Of a stretch of 9,665 nt of DNA, positions 7,627 to 9,665 are shown one piece after another. The notes beneath the pieces were generated by a model. That model was not told the DNA's origin, made no database searches, and saw nothing but the letters and a program-made list of their open reading frames with translations. A program made the position numbers and the translations under genes. The number at the start of each line of letters is the position of its first letter. Positions within the stretch are counted from its first letter, which is position 1. Source of the stretch: a bacterium (lineage in GTDB: Bacteria; Chlamydiota; Chlamydiia; Chlamydiales; 2-12-FULL-49-11). The stretch is from NCBI GenBank assembly GCA_022600215.1, contig JAHZKV010000095.1, forward strand, positions 1-9,665, in the 5' to 3' direction.

Positions 7627-8243
7627 GTGCTCCATCTGACTTTGATCCATATGCAAAAGCTTTTGAAGTAGAGGCTATAGCCCTTCCTGGACACGCTGGA
7701 GAGCCCTTTGTAAGAAAAGAAATCTTTCTTAAAAAACTCGCGGGACTTCCACCTTGCCATGTGGTTGCCTACTCCATGGGAGCAAGGCTCGCTTTAGAAG
7801 CTCTTCTTTATTATAATGCCCCTTTTTTATCTCTTACCTGCCTTTCCACCACCCTTGAAATAGAGGATAGAGAAAAGCGAGCTCTTCAAGAAAGTAGCTG
7901 GGTTGACTCTTTGAAAAGTAATCCATTAAAGACGTTTGTTGATGATTGGTATAACGCTCCTTTATTCGATACCTTCACCCCTCCAAGTAAGAGGTACTCT
8001 CAAAATCCTTTACACCTCATCAAGGTACTCCAGGATTACTCTACGCTCTCTTCTCCTGATTTTAAAAAAATTATTTGTCGTAAAAAGCTTCCTCTTCACT
8101 TCATCTATCGAGAAGGAGACAAGAAAGCTGCTCCCCTCAAAGACTACCAAAACCTCTACTTTCTCAATGCTAAGAGCCATGCCATCCATATGGAAGCGCC
8201 TAGTTCTCTTGCTAACATCATAAGAAATATTTTAGTTCCGTGA
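7560..8243 (+). CDS. menH: SHCHC synthase MenH, alpha/beta hydrolase, non-standard start
   Basis: The product is a small alpha/beta-hydrolase that eliminates pyruvate from SEPHCHC to give SHCHC. Visible features, numbered from 7560: 'ILCLHGFLG' with the oxyanion HG (19-20); 'LPGHAG'; nucleophile elbow 'AYSMGARL' with S72; 'YREGD' with D187; and 'KSHAIHMEAP' with H207. These match the Ser-Asp-His triad of E. coli MenH. The frame contains no ATG, GTG or TTG between an in-frame TAA at 7533 and the HG motif. ATA 7560, just after GAGAGG, is proposed because the product would then begin ILHFTEKK, close to the E. coli MILH start. Length would be about 227 residues (E. coli 252). A start at GTG 7761 would lose the HG motif and is unlikely. 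The 5' end overlaps menD by 67 nt out of frame. Product identity is firm; the start is uncertain, and a damaged start codon or a frameshift fusion with MenD remain possible. Confidence 0.75.
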   Translation: MLHFTEKKTHHKPKILCLHGFLGAPSDFDPYAKAFEVEAIALPGHAGEPFVRKEIFLKKLAGLPPCHVVAYSMGARLALEALLYYNAPFLSLTCLSTTLEIEDREKRALQESSWVDSLKSNPLKTFVDDWYNAPLFDTFTPPSKRYSQNPLHLIKVLQDYSTLSSPDFKKIICRKKLPLHFIYREGDKKAAPLKDYQNLYFLNAKSHAIHMEAPSSLANIIRNILVP

Positions 8244-8256
8244 TATTCCCGCTAAA

Positions 8257-8265
8257 TGATATAAT
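8257..8265 (+). promoter_or_regulatory. Extended -10 promoter of the SET-domain gene
   Basis: TGATATAAT is an exact extended -10 element (TGn plus TATAAT) located 32 bp before ATG 8298. The -35 candidate is poor (TTCCGT at 8236-8241), as is common with extended -10 promoters. A perfect inverted repeat ATAATT-A-AATTAT (8261-8273) overlaps the -10 box and a TTAATTAA palindrome follows at 8276-8283. They could be an operator, but the DNA here is almost pure A/T. Confidence 0.5.
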
Positions 8266-8297
8266 TAAATTATGATTAATTAACCTTAATAATAAAA

Positions 8298-8894
8298 ATG
8301 AATTTTAAAGAAAGATTTAATATCACTCCTCCTGTAAAGTATATAGAAGAAGAGTCCATCCGAAAAAGCTATATTGAGGACTTCCACAAAAAATATAAGG
8401 CTTTTTATAAGAAATACAAGCCCACCCTTTCAAAGACACGAAAGAAACAATTTGATGCCTATTTTAGAAGGCTTGCTCGCGATGGAAACGATCTTCATTA
8501 CTGCAGCAGAGTATCCTTAAAATACATTTCAAAACAGCTCGGACATGGAATCTTTGCTAAAGAAGACATTGCTCCCTATTCTGTCCTTTGCCACTATGTT
8601 GGGGAAATCATTCCAACAAAAAACCTCAAAGTAGAACATGATAGCACTTTCTCTTTTGAGCATTTTGAGCCTTATTCTATTGATGCAATGAAAAAAGGTA
8701 ATTGGGCACGCTTCATGAATCATAGTGATTTGGGAACACCATCCAATAATGTAACGGTGTGGGAATACTACACAGAAGATGGCCCAAAAATCTTTTTTAC
8801 AGCAGGGCCAAGAGGTATCAAAAAAGGAGCTCAACTCCTCTATTCTTATGGAGAAGAGTATTGGGAAAACAAAAAGGCACTAGATCTACTCTAA
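8298..8894 (+). CDS. SET-domain protein lysine methyltransferase
   Basis: This 198-residue protein has a basic, Lys/Tyr-rich helical N-terminal region (about 20-60) followed by a SET domain. SET landmarks in order: 'GHGIFAKEDIAP' (82-93); 'HYVGEI' (99-104); the pseudoknot motif 'RFMNHS' (138-143) followed by 'NN' (150-151); and 'GIKKGAQLLYSYGEEYW' (173-189), which contains the catalytic-type tyrosine. The canonical NHSC cysteine and post-SET cysteines are absent, so no post-SET zinc site is expected. Size and layout resemble the stand-alone SET proteins of chlamydiae (the C. trachomatis NUE family), for which histone or histone-like targets have been described; the target here is unknown. It has its own extended -10 promoter and no visible Shine-Dalgarno. 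The 3' end overlaps the convergent HECT-like gene by 9 bp. The domain call is firm; a host-directed role is inference. Confidence 0.88.
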   Translation: MNFKERFNITPPVKYIEEESIRKSYIEDFHKKYKAFYKKYKPTLSKTRKKQFDAYFRRLARDGNDLHYCSRVSLKYISKQLGHGIFAKEDIAPYSVLCHYVGEIIPTKNLKVEHDSTFSFEHFEPYSIDAMKKGNWARFMNHSDLGTPSNNVTVWEYYTEDGPKIFFTAGPRGIKKGAQLLYSYGEEYWENKKALDLL

Positions 8895-9665
8895 TTCAAA
8901 TGTTTCTTCGGAAGCATCATCTGGTAATATGGCAATTACACTCTCTACATAGCCTATAAACCCTTCCTCTGTATCATCCCAACCTTCGACATCTTCTACT
9001 GGCAATAAAATAACATGATGACAAGTTCTAGCTGCAATTGGCTGATTTTTTGTATATTTTCTCGTAACTGGATGTACTTCATAAACATCTGCTTTTATGG
9101 TCCTATCCCCAGAAACAAATTGTAAAAAGGATTCTACTTGCTCCGTAGGCGCCCTTTTTAACCATGCTTTTAGCCACTCTATTTTTTGAGACACATTCCC
9201 ATTCTTTACTGCACATTGTAAAGACAATCTATCAGCAACTACTTGCCCCTGAGGCTCTTCCCCATAAAGCTTTTGGACAAAATAATCTCTATCTCTAAAG
9301 CTATCCCATGAAAATTCTGCATGAATAGTAGGATAAAATCTACTCATAGAGCTGCATAATTCTAATACATTTGCAGCAATGCCCAATAAATTTTCTACTT
9401 CCTCAAAATCAGCGCCAACTAATGCTGGATGTTCAAAGCTATCACTGGGGAAAAGCTTTTTTCCTACCCTTCTTAAAAGAGATTCATTATTAGCAAGGTC
9501 TTTATCATATCTCCAAGCCTCGATATCAGAACTAGAAACCTCTTGTATTGCTAGAGCTACACCAGGTGAAAGAAATAACCGCAAGCTCGGACCATATACA
9601 CTTCTTGTCATAGCACCAAAAAGCAGTCCTAAATCACCATAGAATTCCTCAACTGTGCCAGTATA
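8886..9665 (-). CDS. HECT-type E3 ubiquitin ligase-like protein, 5'-truncated by window edge
   Basis: The frame is open to base 9665, so the ATG at 9611 is internal and the gene starts outside. In total 259 residues are visible. They follow the HECT order. An N-lobe stretch 'FYGDLGLLFGAM' (visible residues 8-19) leads into 'LRLFLSPGVALAI', comparable to the L-x-L-x-L-x-P-x-V-W block of HERC-like HECT domains. Next comes 'IEWLKAWLKRAP', like the I-x-W-F-W block, then 'SFLQFVSGDRT', like F-L-x-F-V-T/S-G-x-x-R. The catalytic block is 'PIAARTCHHVILLP', like L-P-x-A-x-T-C-F-x-x-L-x-L-P, with Cys at bases 9023-9021. A final 'FELE' resembles the F-G-x-E/A ending. In HECT ligases that cysteine carries a thioester-linked ubiquitin. 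The middle of the N-lobe (E2-binding part) is not convincingly recognisable. Bacteria lack ubiquitin, so a secreted host-directed effector is inferred. No secretion signal can be judged because the N-terminus is missing. Confidence 0.72.
   Translation of the reverse strand, partial: YTGTVEEFYGDLGLLFGAMTRSVYGPSLRLFLSPGVALAIQEVSSSDIEAWRYDKDLANNESLLRRVGKKLFPSDSFEHPALVGADFEEVENLLGIAANVLELCSSMSRFYPTIHAEFSWDSFRDRDYFVQKLYGEEPQGQVVADRLSLQCAVKNGNVSQKIEWLKAWLKRAPTEQVESFLQFVSGDRTIKADVYEVHPVTRKYTKNQPIAARTCHHVILLPVEDVEGWDDTEEGFIGYVESVIAILPDDASEETFELE

Noticed and set aside
7618..7630. -1 slippage on the TTTTT run at the menD stop, fusing MenD to MenH
   Set aside because: The product would join after the menH HG motif and lose the oxyanion hole. 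A fusion, if any, must occur upstream near 7543-7549.
7761..8243. menH starting at GTG 7761 (160 residues)
   Set aside because: This start would delete the conserved LHGFLG oxyanion motif and the LPGHAG block, both encoded upstream in the same open frame, so the gene must begin earlier.
8529..8834. 101-codon minus-strand frame inside the SET gene
   Set aside because: It is a shadow of the SET coding sequence, without a start signal or known motif.
9609..9611. ATG as the start of the HECT-like gene
   Set aside because: The frame stays open to the window edge and the residues before this ATG (FYGDLGLLFGA) fit the HECT N-lobe, so the gene begins outside.

Overview
The window looks like AT-rich chromosomal DNA from a Chlamydiae-like bacterium, most plausibly an environmental or 'amoeba-associated' lineage rather than the Chlamydiaceae. 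This is an inference. It rests on a HEAT-repeat gene followed by an LptD/OstA-type outer-membrane protein, a UbiE/MenG-type methyltransferase, a small stand-alone SET-domain protein of the kind chlamydiae carry, and a eukaryote-like HECT-type gene. No 16S or other phylogenetic marker is present, so the lineage is not proven.

Layout. Positions 2-1570 (+) are the 3' part of a HEAT-repeat protein gene cut by the left edge. Positions 1589-3742 (+) encode an LptD-like outer-membrane protein, preceded by a near-consensus promoter so close to the start codon that the mRNA would be almost leaderless. Positions 3735-4043 (-) encode a 102-residue protein with two closely spaced membrane segments, convergent with and overlapping lptD by 8 bp. 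A 95-bp divergent intergenic region follows. Positions 4139-8243 (+) are a tightly packed menaquinone operon, ubiE/menG - menF - menD - menH, in which every junction overlaps. menD uses a TTG start behind a perfect AGGAGG, and menH has no ATG, GTG or TTG start upstream of its conserved N-terminus. Positions 8298-8894 (+) encode a SET-domain lysine methyltransferase behind an extended -10 promoter. Positions 8886-9665 (-), convergent and overlapping it by 9 bp, encode the C-terminal part of a HECT-type E3 ubiquitin ligase-like protein that runs off the right edge.

How it works together. MenF converts chorismate to isochorismate, MenD makes SEPHCHC, MenH removes pyruvate to give SHCHC, and UbiE/MenG performs the last methylation to menaquinone. 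The middle steps (MenC, MenE, MenB, MenA) are not in the window. The classical route contrasts with the futalosine route described for Chlamydiaceae. The right end has a different character: two proteins built on eukaryotic-type domains (SET and HECT) sit side by side, as expected of a host-directed effector locus. The HECT-like gene is the most notable item, because a HECT fold recognisable by sequence, including the catalytic-cysteine block, is unusual in bacteria.

No tRNA, rRNA, CRISPR, insertion sequence or long repeat was seen. No gene-free stretch exceeds 300 bases.
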